A stretch of 64,000 nucleotides of DNA from positions 1-64,000 of the forward strand of contig JADKGZ010000020.1 in assembly GCA_016722025.1 (NCBI GenBank). The letters are read 5' to 3'. This document shows, in pieces, positions 45,114-54,225 of the stretch. The notes beneath the pieces were generated by a model. It was not told where the DNA came from, made no database searches, and saw only the letters and a program-made list of their open reading frames with translations. This DNA is from Acidimicrobiaceae bacterium (GTDB lineage: Bacteria > Actinomycetota > Acidimicrobiia > Acidimicrobiales > Ilumatobacteraceae). The stretch's first letter is position 1; every line of letters starts with the position of its first letter. A program made the position numbers and the translations under genes.

Positions 45114-45897
45114 TCAGCGTACGGGCAAGCCGGTGTCGGTGGCCAGATCGGGGAAGACCTTGGCGACCTTGGCGCTGAGCCATGCGCCGTAGGTGCCGCT
45201 GATCTCGCGCAGGTTGGCCTTGTCCCAGCGAGCCTGCTGGTCGAGCGGCACCCGCCACTGGTCGGGGAACTCGATCGGTTGCACGATGGCATCCCAACCG
45301 GGATCCATGAAGAACGGCAAGGAGTAGCGATCCGCGCCGGCGTGGTTGCGCACCCGGTGCGGGTTGCTGCGGTAGCGGCCGGCGGTGACACGGTCGAGCA
45401 TGTCGCCGAGGTTGCAGATCACCAGATCGGCGTCGGCGGGGGCAGCGATCCACTCGCCGTACGAGTGCACCTCAAGGCCGGGCGTGCCGTCCGTGGCCAG
45501 CAGCGTGAGCAGCCCGTAGTCGGTGTGCTCGCCCACACCCCAGGTGGCGGCATCGCCCGCGGGGTGCGGTGGGTAGCGGAAGATGCGGAACAGGGGAGTG
45601 GGTGCGGCGGTGAGGTTGTGCTCGAAGAACTCGGCAGGCAGGCCCAGCCCCTGTGCCATCGAGCGGAGCAGCTGCTGGCCCAGGTCGGTCATCGCGGTCA
45701 TCCACTCGGTGACCGCATCGCGCAGGCCGGCGGGGTGCTGCGGCCACAGGTTCGGGCCGTGCATCGGTCGCTCGTCGGGCGGCAGCTCGGCGCCGAAGTA
45801 GTAGCCCTCCTTGCGGTCGGGCACGCCCGAGGTCAGCTCGCCGCCGAGGGGGAACCAGCCTGGCATGCGACGGGTCGACGATCGGCAGCGTCTTCAT
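45114..45897 (-). pseudogene. Isopenicillin-N-synthase-family 2OG-Fe(II) dioxygenase, N-terminal deletion and frameshift
   Basis: Residues from MPGWFPLGGELTSGVPDRKE (45866) onward match the family: GPNLWPQHPAGLRDAV, LFRIFRYPPHP, the iron motif HTDYGLLTLLATD (His and Asp), GDMLDRVTAGRYRSNPHRV with the distal His, and SLPFFMDPG. The expected first 70-90 residues are missing. Instead a short in-phase start MKTLPIVDP (ATG 45897), the normal beginning of this family, runs into the body in a different frame around 45865. TACGCT (45906-45911) lies 8 nt before that ATG, so it is the genuine start and an internal segment has been lost or mis-assembled. Substrate unknown. Confidence 0.8.
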
Positions 45898-45930
45898 CGG
45901 CCGCCAGCGTAGGTGGCAGACTCGACGGTC

Positions 45931-46659
45931 GTGACCACCGTGCAGCTCGTCGTCGTGGCGGTGGCCATCTTCGTCGCAGCATTCACGCAGGTCATCGCCG
46001 GCTTCGGGTTCGCCCTACTGGCGATGCCCATCATGACCCTGGCCGTGCCGGTGGAGAAGGCAGTGGTGGTCAGCACCTTGCTGGGCATGGTGTCCACCAG
46101 CTGGCTCGCATGGCACCTTCGCCGCGACGCCAACCGGCCACTGACCAAGCGATTGGCGCTCTCGTCGTTCGTGGGCATGCCGCTCGGTCTGTGGATACTC
46201 AACGTCGTCAGCGACCGGACGTTGCGCCTCGCGCTCGGGATCGCGGTGCTCATCGCCACCGCCCTTCTGGTGCGCAGGATCAACCTCGCCCACGTCGGCC
46301 CGGGCCTCGATGTCGGTGCAGGGTTCATGTCGGGCGTCCTGAACACCTCGCTGTCCACCAATGGCCCACCGCTGGTGTTCGACCTCCAGGCGCGGCAGCT
46401 TCCCCCCAACGAGTTCCGCGCCACCATCACCGCCGTGTTCGCGCTCGGCAACGTCGTCGGCCTCTCGTTGTTCATCCTCGACGGCAAGATCACGCGCGAG
46501 GGCATGCACGCTGCGCTCGTGGCCTTGCCCGCGTGGGTGATCGGTCAGGGGCTCGGGTGGCCGGTGCGCAAGCACGTGCACGGCGAGCGCTTTCGATGGA
46601 TGGTGCTGACGCTGCTGTTCGTTGCCGGCACCAGCGCGATCGTGTTCGCGCTCGTGTGA
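45931..46659 (+). CDS. TauE/SafE-family membrane exporter
   Basis: A 242-residue protein with about eight hydrophobic segments. The duplicated TauE motif is visible: FTQVIAGFGFALLAMPIMTL in the first half and DVGAGFMSGVLNTSLSTNGP in the second. The family moves sulfite, sulfonates or other organosulfur anions. GTG 45931 is chosen because CAGACT (45917-45922) sits 8 nt before it; GTG 45913 would add six residues. It is followed after 13 bp by the sulfatase gene, so a shared transcript and a sulfur theme are likely. Confidence 0.88.
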   Translation: MTTVQLVVVAVAIFVAAFTQVIAGFGFALLAMPIMTLAVPVEKAVVVSTLLGMVSTSWLAWHLRRDANRPLTKRLALSSFVGMPLGLWILNVVSDRTLRLALGIAVLIATALLVRRINLAHVGPGLDVGAGFMSGVLNTSLSTNGPPLVFDLQARQLPPNEFRATITAVFALGNVVGLSLFILDGKITREGMHAALVALPAWVIGQGLGWPVRKHVHGERFRWMVLTLLFVAGTSAIVFALV

Positions 46660-46672
46660 CAACCTGGGCAGC

Positions 46673-48283
46673 ATGACCGTCGTCCTGCCACAGCCTCGCA
46701 ATGCAGTCGTGGTGCTGCTCGACTCACTGAACCGGCACATGCTGGGCAGCTACGGCGGTACCGAGTTCGCCACCCCGCACCTCGACCAGTTCGCCACCCA
46801 ACACGCCACCCGGTTCACACGGCACGTCACCGGCTCGCTGCCGTGCATGCCGGCCCGGCACGACATCCTGTGCGGCGCGCTCGACTTCCTGTGGCGGCCG
46901 TGGGGCTCGATCGAGGTGTGGGAGCGGCCCATCACCGCCGACCTGCGACACAGCGGCGTCACCACCATGCTGGTCACCGACCACCCGCACCTCTTCGAGA
47001 CCGGCGGCGAGAACTACCACACCGACTTCGGCGGGTGGGACTACGTGCGTGGTCACGAGGGCGACCCGTGGAAGACCTGGCTCGACCCGTCGTGGATCGG
47101 GGTGCCGGCACCCCCGGCCGCGGAAGGCGACTGGTTCCTGCAGCGCCGCTTCGGCGACCGAGCGCCGCACATCGATCGAGCGTACGACCGCACTCGCACG
47201 CACTTCCGCGAGGAGGCCGACTACCCCGGGCCACGCACGATGACAGCCGCCGCCGACTGGCTCACCAACGCGGCAACGCTCGGCGCCGACGGACGTTGGA
47301 TGCTGTTCGTCGACGAGTTCGACCCGCACGAACCGTTCGACACGCCCGAGCCGTGGCAGGGGATGTACGAAGCCGAGCCGTGGGAGGGCGAACGCCTGAT
47401 CTGGCCGCCCTACGTGGTGGGCGGCCGCAGCGGTGGGCACCTCAGCGAGGCCGAGGCGCGCCACGTTCGCGCCAACTACGGCAGCAAGCTGTCGATGATC
47501 GACCACTGGTTCGGCCGCATCATCGAGCAGTTCGACCGGCACGACCTGTGGCGCGACACGGCCCTCATCGTGTGCACCGACCACGGGCACTACCTCGGTG
47601 AGGAGCGCACCGACCCCAGCGGCGTCACCAGCGACATCTGGGGCAAGCCGATGGTGCCTCAGTTCGAACCGCTCGGGCACATCCCGCTGCTCATCCACTG
47701 GCCGGGCGTGGAGGGCGGGGGAGTGTGCGAGGCGCTCACCACCGCTGTCGACCTGCACGCCACTCTGGCGGATGTGTTCGGCGTGTCACCGCAGCACCGC
47801 ACGCACGGCCACTCGCTGGCGCCGCTGCTGCGCGGCGAGGTCACCTCGGTGCGCGACTACGCCATTGGTGGGGTGTTCGGCAACTGGGTGCAGGTCACCG
47901 ACGGGCGCTGGAAGTACGCCCGCGCGCCCGAGGGCAGCAACTTCCCGCTCAGCATGTGGAGCAACCGGTGGAGCACGATGCCGGTGCACGTCAAGGGCAT
48001 CACCGAGCTGCCGCCACCCAACGAGCGGGCGTGGCTCGATCGCATGCCGGGCAGCACCGTGCCCGTCATCCGCCAGCCGTTCCAACCGGGTGATGCGCTG
48101 CCGTTCTGGGTGAGCGGCGGCGCCCACCTCGGCCAGCACCACCTCTACGACGTGTCGCTCGACCCTCACGAGCGCGAGAACCGGGCCGGCGAGCCCGCCG
48201 AACTGGTGATGCAGCAGCTGCTGCGCGCCGCATTGCACGACCTCGATGCCCCCACCGAGCAGTTGCAGCGACTGGGGCTCTGA
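46673..48283 (+). CDS. Sulfatase (formylglycine type)
   Basis: A 536-residue type I sulfatase. The formylglycine site is C-M-P-A-R (Cys 58 to Arg 62), matching CxPxR. Metal ligands are expected in VVLLDSLN near the N-terminus and CTDHGHYLGEE (about residues 304-314). LYDVSLDPHERENRAGEP near the end is the usual sulfatase C-terminal mark. There is no signal peptide, so it acts in the cytoplasm. Substrate unknown. It sits directly behind the TauE/SafE exporter. Confidence 0.92.
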   Translation: MTVVLPQPRNAVVVLLDSLNRHMLGSYGGTEFATPHLDQFATQHATRFTRHVTGSLPCMPARHDILCGALDFLWRPWGSIEVWERPITADLRHSGVTTMLVTDHPHLFETGGENYHTDFGGWDYVRGHEGDPWKTWLDPSWIGVPAPPAAEGDWFLQRRFGDRAPHIDRAYDRTRTHFREEADYPGPRTMTAAADWLTNAATLGADGRWMLFVDEFDPHEPFDTPEPWQGMYEAEPWEGERLIWPPYVVGGRSGGHLSEAEARHVRANYGSKLSMIDHWFGRIIEQFDRHDLWRDTALIVCTDHGHYLGEERTDPSGVTSDIWGKPMVPQFEPLGHIPLLIHWPGVEGGGVCEALTTAVDLHATLADVFGVSPQHRTHGHSLAPLLRGEVTSVRDYAIGGVFGNWVQVTDGRWKYARAPEGSNFPLSMWSNRWSTMPVHVKGITELPPPNERAWLDRMPGSTVPVIRQPFQPGDALPFWVSGGAHLGQHHLYDVSLDPHERENRAGEPAELVMQQLLRAALHDLDAPTEQLQRLGL

Positions 48284-48284
48284 G

Positions 48285-48309
48285 CTGGGGCGTCGCGCCG
48301 GCGCCCCAG
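48285..48309. terminator. Strong hairpin between convergent genes
   Basis: CTGGGGCG and CGCCCCAG form a perfect 8-bp stem around a 9-nt loop, in the 30-bp gap between the sulfatase stop and the converging MBL gene. There is no T tract, but the position suits a bidirectional terminator. Confidence 0.55.
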
Positions 48310-48313
48310 TTGG

Positions 48314-49027
48314 TCACTGGCCGAACATGGCCAGCCACTGCTCCTTGTTCTTCGGGCGGTACACGTAGTTGCTTTCGCGGATCGCGTCGATGGTGGCGCT
48401 GGACGGCTGCGAGTAGCGATGACCGGGATAGACGATGGTGCCTTCCGGCATCGAGCCCAGGGTCTGCAGGCTGTCGTACATGGCCGCCGGGTCGCTGCCG
48501 GGGAAGTCGGTGCGGCCGCACCCGTCGAGGAACAGCGTGTCGCCGCTCACCAGCCGGCCATCGACGTGGAAGCACTGGCTGCCGGGCGTGTGGCCGGGCG
48601 TGTGCACCAGCGTGATCGCGATGTCGCCCACCTGCACCACGTCGCCACCCTCGTGCTGCACCAGCTGGTCGACCGTGAGTCCGCTGGTACGAGTGACCCA
48701 GGGGGTCTCGTCGCGCTGCACGTGCACGGGGCACTCGCAGCGCTCGAGCAACGTTGCGACGCCCTCCACGTAGTGCCCGCCCAATGACCCGCCGATGTGG
48801 TCCGGGTGGAAGTGCGTGGCCAGCACGCCGGTGACCTTCATGCCGTCGGCCTCCACGATGTCGAGCAGTTCGTGGACCGCGTACGCGGGGTCGATGAGCA
48901 CGCACTCGCTGGTGGCGCGGTCGCCGATGGCGTAGACGAAGTTGACCATCTGCTGCGCGACCGGATCGTCGGTGGCGAAGTCGCGGCCGGAGAGCAGCTG
49001 GCGGAAGTAGAAGCGGTCGGAGCTCAT
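48314..49027 (-). CDS. MBL-fold hydrolase, glyoxalase II/persulfide dioxygenase-like
   Basis: A 237-residue metallo-hydrolase. It has the metal motif THFHPDHIGG, HTPGHTPGSQCF, SGDTLFLDGCGRTDF with the bridging Asp, and YPGHRYSQ with the last His. The GCGRTDF segment is shared with ETHE1/glyoxalase II proteins; the inserted EDxxxC-type region (GVATLLERCECPVHVQRDE) is unusual. Sulfur neighbours make a persulfide or thioester substrate plausible (inference). TAGCGT (49034-49039) lies 6 nt before ATG 49027. The LLM monooxygenase gene ends 9 bp upstream of this ATG. Confidence 0.87.
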   Translation of the reverse strand: MSSDRFYFRQLLSGRDFATDDPVAQQMVNFVYAIGDRATSECVLIDPAYAVHELLDIVEADGMKVTGVLATHFHPDHIGGSLGGHYVEGVATLLERCECPVHVQRDETPWVTRTSGLTVDQLVQHEGGDVVQVGDIAITLVHTPGHTPGSQCFHVDGRLVSGDTLFLDGCGRTDFPGSDPAAMYDSLQTLGSMPEGTIVYPGHRYSQPSSATIDAIRESNYVYRPKNKEQWLAMFGQ

Positions 49028-49036
49028 CCGACCACG

Positions 49037-50089
49037 CTACGCGCCGCGCAGCAGCGGCATCACGAGTGAGGCGAAACGTTCACACTCCTGCAGGTGCGGA
49101 TACCCCGAGAGGATGAAGGTGTCGATGCCCAGCGCCTGGTACTCGCGGATCTTCGCCGCCACCTGTTGCGGGTCGCCGACGATCGCCGCCCCGCACCCGC
49201 TGCGGGCCCGCCCGATGCCGGTCCACAGGTACGGCTCGACGAACCCGTCCGAGTCGGCGTCGTCGCGCAACGACGCCTGGGCACGCACCCCGACCGACTG
49301 GCTGTCGAGCGATCTTGCTCGGATGGCATCACCCACCTCGGGGTCGAGGGCGGCGACGAGGTGCTGCGCCGCGGCCCGCGCTGCGCTCTCCGTTTCGCGC
49401 ACCACCACGTGCACCCGATAACCGAAGCGCAGCGTGCGGCCGTGATGCGCGGCTCGGGCGCGCATGTCGTCGATGATGGCCGCCACGCCCTGCATCGTGT
49501 CGGGCCACATCAGGTACACGTCGGCGGCCGCCGCCGCGACCTCACGAGCGTCATCCGACAACCCGCCGAAGTACAACGGCGGCGAGCGGCGGCTGACCGT
49601 GCGCACACGCGGGGCATCCACCGAGACGTTGACGAATTCGCCGGCGGCGGCAAGTGGCGCGCCGTCGAGCAGCGTGCGCAACGCATGCATGTGCTCGAGC
49701 GTGCGCCGATAGCGAGCTGCCGATGGCAGCACCTCGCCGGGCAGCTCGGACGAGATGATGTTGATCACCATCCGCCCGCCCAGCAGCTGATCGAGCGTGG
49801 CCAGCTGGCGAGCGAGCTGTGGCACCCACAGCTCGCCCATGCGCACTGCCACGATGGGAGTGATGTGTCGGGTGCTGCGTGCGATGGCCGCGGTGAAGGC
49901 GATGGTGTCGATGCCCAGCGCGTAACCGGATGGCATGAGGATGGCGTCGAAGCCGGCCCGGTCGGCGGCGTGCACGATGGCCGAGCAGTGCTCGAAGCTG
50001 CTGGCCAGGGAAGGGTCGGGCACGCCGAGTTGCTCGTAGTCGTCGTCGCACAGGGCGGCGAACCAGGCGAGGTGCGGGCGAGGGCTCAC
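49037..50089 (-). CDS. LLM-class flavin monooxygenase, SsuD-like
   Basis: A 350-residue TIM-barrel flavoprotein of the alkanesulfonate monooxygenase type. It has HAADRAGFDAILMPSGYALG, TRHITPIVAVRMGELWVPQL, QLLGGRMVINIISSELPGEV and SPPLYFGGLSDDAREVAAAA, a stretch typical of SsuD relatives, then RFGYRVHVVVRET. Such enzymes release sulfite from sulfonates with FMNH2. GTG 50089 is the start. It is upstream of the MBL gene on the same strand, and close to the sulfatase and exporter. Confidence 0.87.
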   Translation of the reverse strand: MSPRPHLAWFAALCDDDYEQLGVPDPSLASSFEHCSAIVHAADRAGFDAILMPSGYALGIDTIAFTAAIARSTRHITPIVAVRMGELWVPQLARQLATLDQLLGGRMVINIISSELPGEVLPSAARYRRTLEHMHALRTLLDGAPLAAAGEFVNVSVDAPRVRTVSRRSPPLYFGGLSDDAREVAAAAADVYLMWPDTMQGVAAIIDDMRARAAHHGRTLRFGYRVHVVVRETESAARAAAQHLVAALDPEVGDAIRARSLDSQSVGVRAQASLRDDADSDGFVEPYLWTGIGRARSGCGAAIVGDPQQVAAKIREYQALGIDTFILSGYPHLQECERFASLVMPLLRGA

Positions 50090-50137
50090 CGCAACGGGTC
50101 ATGCGGGCTGGAAGGCATTGCCGTACGCTATTCGACG

Positions 50138-51232
50138 ATGTCCACCAGCCTGCGTTACGGGGTGATCGGTACCGGCATGATGGGGGTGGAGCACATCAAC
50201 AACCTGCTCCACCTGCCCGGCGCCACCGTCACAGCCATCTCCGATCCTCACGCCGAGAGCCGTGATTGGGCGCAGCTGGCCGTCGGGCTGGATGCGCCGC
50301 TGGCGCGCTTCGCCGATCACGGTGAGCTGCTTGCCTCCGGCCTGTGCGACGTGGTGGTGATCGCCTCGCCGAATCACACTCACCACGACGTGCTCTCCGA
50401 CGTGCTGCGCACCGGTCACCACGTGCTGATCGAGAAGCCGTTGTGCACCACCGTCGCCGACTGCCGACGAGTGATCGCCCTGGCCGACGAGACCGCGCAG
50501 CAGTGGCCGCAGCGAGTGGTGTGGATGGGCCTCGAGTACCGCTTCATGCCGCCGACGCAGGCAATCGTGCGCGAGGTGCGCGACGGCACCGTCGGCCGGC
50601 TGCGCATGGTGGCCATTCGCGAGCACCGCTTCCCCTTCCTGGTGAAGGTGGGCAACTGGAACCGCTTCAATCGCAATACCGGTGGCACCCTGGTGGAGAA
50701 GTGCTGTCACTTCTTCGACCTGATGAACGTGCTCGCCGCCGACACTCCGGTGCGGGTGCTGGCCAGCGGTGGGCAGGCCGTCAACCATCTCGACGAACGC
50801 TACGACGGCGAGCGACCCGACATCCTCGACAACGCCTACGTGATCGTGGAGTACGAGGGTGGCGCGCGTGCGATGCTCGACCTGTGCATGTTCGCCGAGG
50901 CGAGCAAGAACGAGCAGGAGATCTGCGTGGTCGGCGACGAGGGCAAGGTGGAGGCACTCGTCACCGAAGGCCTCGTGCGCGTCGGGCGACGTTCGGACGG
51001 CCTCGGGTGCGTCACCGAGCGTGCCGTGCACGACGACACCATCCGTCACGCCGGCCTGCACCACGGTGCGTCCTACCTGGAGCACGTTGCGTTCATGGAG
51101 GCCATCCGCGCCGGCGCGCCAGCGACGGTCACGCTGCACGACGGGCTGATGTCGGTGGCGGTGGGCGAAGCTGCGCATCGGTCGATCGACGAAGGCCGCC
51201 CGGTCACCATTCAGGAGGTGCTCGCCCGATGA
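50138..51232 (+). CDS. Gfo/Idh/MocA-family dehydrogenase
   Basis: A 364-residue NAD(P)-dependent oxidoreductase. The Rossmann start RYGVIGTGMMGVEHINNLLH, VVIASPNHTHHDVLSDVL, the EKPL motif (HVLIEKPLCTT) and GGTLVEKCCHFFDLMNVL (the D..H-type active-site helix) are family marks. The substrate is probably a polyol or sugar derivative. TACGCT lies 8 nt before ATG 50138. The stop overlaps the next ATG as ATGA (51229-51232), so it is translationally coupled to the ProA-like dehydrogenase. Confidence 0.9.
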   Translation: MSTSLRYGVIGTGMMGVEHINNLLHLPGATVTAISDPHAESRDWAQLAVGLDAPLARFADHGELLASGLCDVVVIASPNHTHHDVLSDVLRTGHHVLIEKPLCTTVADCRRVIALADETAQQWPQRVVWMGLEYRFMPPTQAIVREVRDGTVGRLRMVAIREHRFPFLVKVGNWNRFNRNTGGTLVEKCCHFFDLMNVLAADTPVRVLASGGQAVNHLDERYDGERPDILDNAYVIVEYEGGARAMLDLCMFAEASKNEQEICVVGDEGKVEALVTEGLVRVGRRSDGLGCVTERAVHDDTIRHAGLHHGASYLEHVAFMEAIRAGAPATVTLHDGLMSVAVGEAAHRSIDEGRPVTIQEVLAR

Positions 51233-52638
51233 GCCAGCCACTGCACTCACTCGTTGCCGGCGAACGGCTGATCTTCGGCGGCAATCGGGTCACCACCGTG
51301 CCGGCCGAACTTGCCGACCAGTTCCGCGCCGGCGATCGGCTGGTGGTCGTGCACGAAACCGGCGACCTGTTGCACATCCGGCAGGCCGACCACGCCACGG
51401 CCGCGGCAGCGGTGGGCGCCGCCGCCGCAGCGTTCGCCGAGTTGACCACCGTCAGCGACGAGCAGATCAGCGCGTTCTACCAGCGGTTCGCCGCGCTCCT
51501 GAACGACGATGCCGTGTTCGCCTCGATCGCCGCGGCCAACGAAGCAGACGTGCACAGCGCCACCCAGCGCGGCAGGGCCACCGGCCGGTTGACCTTGAGC
51601 GCCGCCATGCGCGCCGACATGATCGCCGGGCTGCAGGTGTGGGCCGGCATCGACACCCGCCGCAGCCAGCAGATGGGCGAGGTGCAGCACGCGCAGTGGG
51701 CCGTGCAGCAGTGGCGCGATCCGCTGGGTGTGGTGGCCTTCGTGTTCGAGGGTCGCCCCAACGTCTTCGCGGATGCAACGGGTGTGCTGCGCACCGGCAA
51801 CACCGTCGTCTTCCGCATCGGTAGCGATGCGCTCGGCACGGCCAGGGCCATCATGGCTGCCGCTGTGCAACCGGCGCTGGCCGCTGCCGGCCTGCCGGCG
51901 GGTGCGGTGCAACTGGTCGACAGTGCAGCGCATGGCGCCGGTTGGGCCTTGTTCGCCGACCAGCGGGTGTCGCTGGCCGTGGCCCGCGGCTCGGGAACCG
52001 CCGTGGCGCAGCTGGGCGCGGTGGCTCGCCAGCACGGCGTGCCGGTGAGCCTGCACGGCACCGGAGGCGCCTGGCTGGTGGCTGCCGACACCGCCGACAC
52101 CGAGCGGTTCGCTCTGGCTGTGCGCCACTCGCTGGATCGCAAGGTGTGCAACACCTTGAACGTGTGCTGCATCGTGCGGTCGCGGGCGCACGACCTGGTG
52201 CCCGCGTTCCATGCGGCGGTGCACGCGGCTGCTGCTGCGAGGGCCGTCGCGCCCATCATCCACGAGCTCACGATCGACCATCCGTGCCTGGGGCACGAGT
52301 GGGAGTGGGACACCGTGCCCGAGGTGGCCTTGTTGATCGTCGACGATGTCGCGCAAGCGGTGCAGCAGTGCAACCGGTTCAGCCCTCACTTCGTGGCATC
52401 ACTCATCTCCGGCGACGCGACCGAGCACGAGTCGTTCTACCGCGCGGTTGACGCACCGTTCGTGGGTGACGGCTTCACGCGCTGGGTCGATGGCCAGTTC
52501 GCGCTGGTGCAACCCGAGCTGGGCCTGTCGAACTGGCAGGCCGGCAGGTTGTTCGGCCGCGGTGGTGTGCTGTCCGGCGACTCGGTCTTCACCGTGCGCT
52601 TGCGTGCCGCGATCACCGACCCGACGTTGCATCGCTGA
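51229..52638 (+). CDS. ProA-like aldehyde dehydrogenase superfamily protein
   Basis: A 469-residue member of the gamma-glutamyl-phosphate reductase branch. GVVAFVFEGRPNVFADATG matches the ProA segment GVIGVIYESRPNV, and RTGNTVVFRIGSDALGTARA matches the next strand and helix. The catalytic Cys is in DRKVCNTLNVCCIV, and FVGDGFTRWVDGQFALVQPE is near the end. An extra ~60 residues precede the usual start. ProA normally pairs with ProB; here it is coupled to a Gfo/Idh gene instead and no proB is present, so it probably serves another acyl-phosphate or aldehyde (inference). Confidence 0.83.
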   Translation: MSQPLHSLVAGERLIFGGNRVTTVPAELADQFRAGDRLVVVHETGDLLHIRQADHATAAAAVGAAAAAFAELTTVSDEQISAFYQRFAALLNDDAVFASIAAANEADVHSATQRGRATGRLTLSAAMRADMIAGLQVWAGIDTRRSQQMGEVQHAQWAVQQWRDPLGVVAFVFEGRPNVFADATGVLRTGNTVVFRIGSDALGTARAIMAAAVQPALAAAGLPAGAVQLVDSAAHGAGWALFADQRVSLAVARGSGTAVAQLGAVARQHGVPVSLHGTGGAWLVAADTADTERFALAVRHSLDRKVCNTLNVCCIVRSRAHDLVPAFHAAVHAAAAARAVAPIIHELTIDHPCLGHEWEWDTVPEVALLIVDDVAQAVQQCNRFSPHFVASLISGDATEHESFYRAVDAPFVGDGFTRWVDGQFALVQPELGLSNWQAGRLFGRGGVLSGDSVFTVRLRAAITDPTLHR

Positions 52639-52675
52639 CGGCACAGCCATGCGTCGCGTCGGTAAGGTGCGCGGC

Positions 52676-54179
52676 ATGACTCGCAGGCTGCTCGCATCGG
52701 TCGTCGCCCTGCTGCTCGTGGCGTGCGGCACCGCGCCGGGCGTGCGCACCGAACGCGCCGACCAGGCACCCCCACGCCCACCGACCGATGGCGGCTCCGC
52801 CGTTCCATCGTCGCAACCCACCACCGAAACGGCCGACACGGGCGAGTCGGGCGACACGGGCGATACGGGCGATGGCGTCGGCGACGTGCTCTTCCCCGAC
52901 CTGGGCAACCCGGGGCTCGACGTGCTGCACTACGACGTCGATCTGTCGTACGACAGCATCACCGACACCATCGAGGGCATGGTGGGTCTCGATGCCGCGC
53001 TCACCACCGACCGTACCGAGATCACGCTCGATGCCATCGGCCTGGCGACCTCGGAGGTGACGGTCGACGGCCGCACGGCGCGCGCGGTGACCGACGGGCC
53101 CGAGTTGCGCATCACCCTGCCCGAGCCGGCCAGCGCCGGCGACGAGATCCGCATCGAGGTGGCGTATCGGGCGGCCACCGCCGAGCGCAGCTCGGCCATC
53201 GGGCTTCCGAATGGTTGGTTCAACACCATTGGTGGCTCGTACGTCCTCAACGAGCCCGACGGAGCGCGCACGTGGATGCCCTGCAACGACCACCCCAGCG
53301 ACAAGGCCACGTACACCTTCACCATCTCGGTGCCACGCGGTGTCACCGCCGTGGCCAATGGGGCCCTCATCGAACAACGCGCCGAAGGCACCCGCGACGT
53401 GTGGGTGTGGCAGGAGCAGCGCCCGATGGCCACCTACCTCATCTTGTTGCTCACCGGTGACTACGAGGTGGTGGAGAGCACTGGGCCAGGCGGTCTGCCG
53501 CTGGTGAGCGCCATCCTCCGCCGGGACCGCGCCGAGATGCAACCGTTCCTCGACGTCACGCCGGAGATGATCGAGTTCTTCGAGGAGCTGTTCGGCGACT
53601 ACCCGCTCGACGGTTACGGCATCGCCATCACCGACAGCTTCGGTGGTCTCGCGATGGAGACCCAGGGCCGCTCGCTGTTCAGCCGCGACGACTTCTCCGA
53701 CGGCGGCCTGGGCCCGGGCCAGCAACTGCTGCTCGCGCACGAACTCGCCCACCAGTGGTTCGGCGACGCGGTCACCCCTGCGCGCTGGCAGGACATCTGG
53801 CTCAACGAGTCGTTCGCCACCTACGGCCAGTGGCTGTGGATGGAGAACATCCGGTTCGCCGAGATCGACGAAGAGGCGCAACTGGCGCTCGACGGGCGAC
53901 CACCGGGCAGCTCGGCCGACCCCGGTGTCGAGGAGATGTTCGGCTACAACAGCTACGACAGGGGGCGCCGTCGTGGTGCACGCACTACGGCTCACCATCG
54001 GCGACGAGGCCTTCTTCCGGCTGCTGCAGCAGTGGGTGGCCGAGAACAACGGCGCCTCGCGCACCACCACCGACTTCATCGCACTCGCCGAGGAAGTGGC
54101 CGGTAGGTCACTGGCCGACTTCTTCGACACGTGGCTGTTCGCCACCGTGCCACCGGCCCTGCTCCCCGACCCCGCCTGA
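52676..54179 (+). CDS. M1-family zinc aminopeptidase lipoprotein, one frameshift
   Basis: A 500-residue exported peptidase after removing one extra G near 53965. The lipobox LLLVAC (Cys 17) is followed by a Pro/Thr/Gly linker with GDTGDTGD repeats. The beta-saddle domain leads to the catalytic domain with HELAHQWFG (H355, E356, H359) and the third zinc ligand Glu 378 in WLNESFATY. The usual GxMEN exopeptidase motif is GLAMET, so the Asn is replaced. The frame breaks in SYDRG, where GGGGG should be GGGG, then continues VVVHALRLTIGDEAFF to FDTWLFATVPPALLPD. TAAGGT lies 7 nt before ATG 52676. Confidence 0.9.
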
Positions 54180-54225
54180 CAGTGCGAAGTGGGTGGGCGC
54201 TCGGCTGGCCCGGAGTCGTGGCCGG

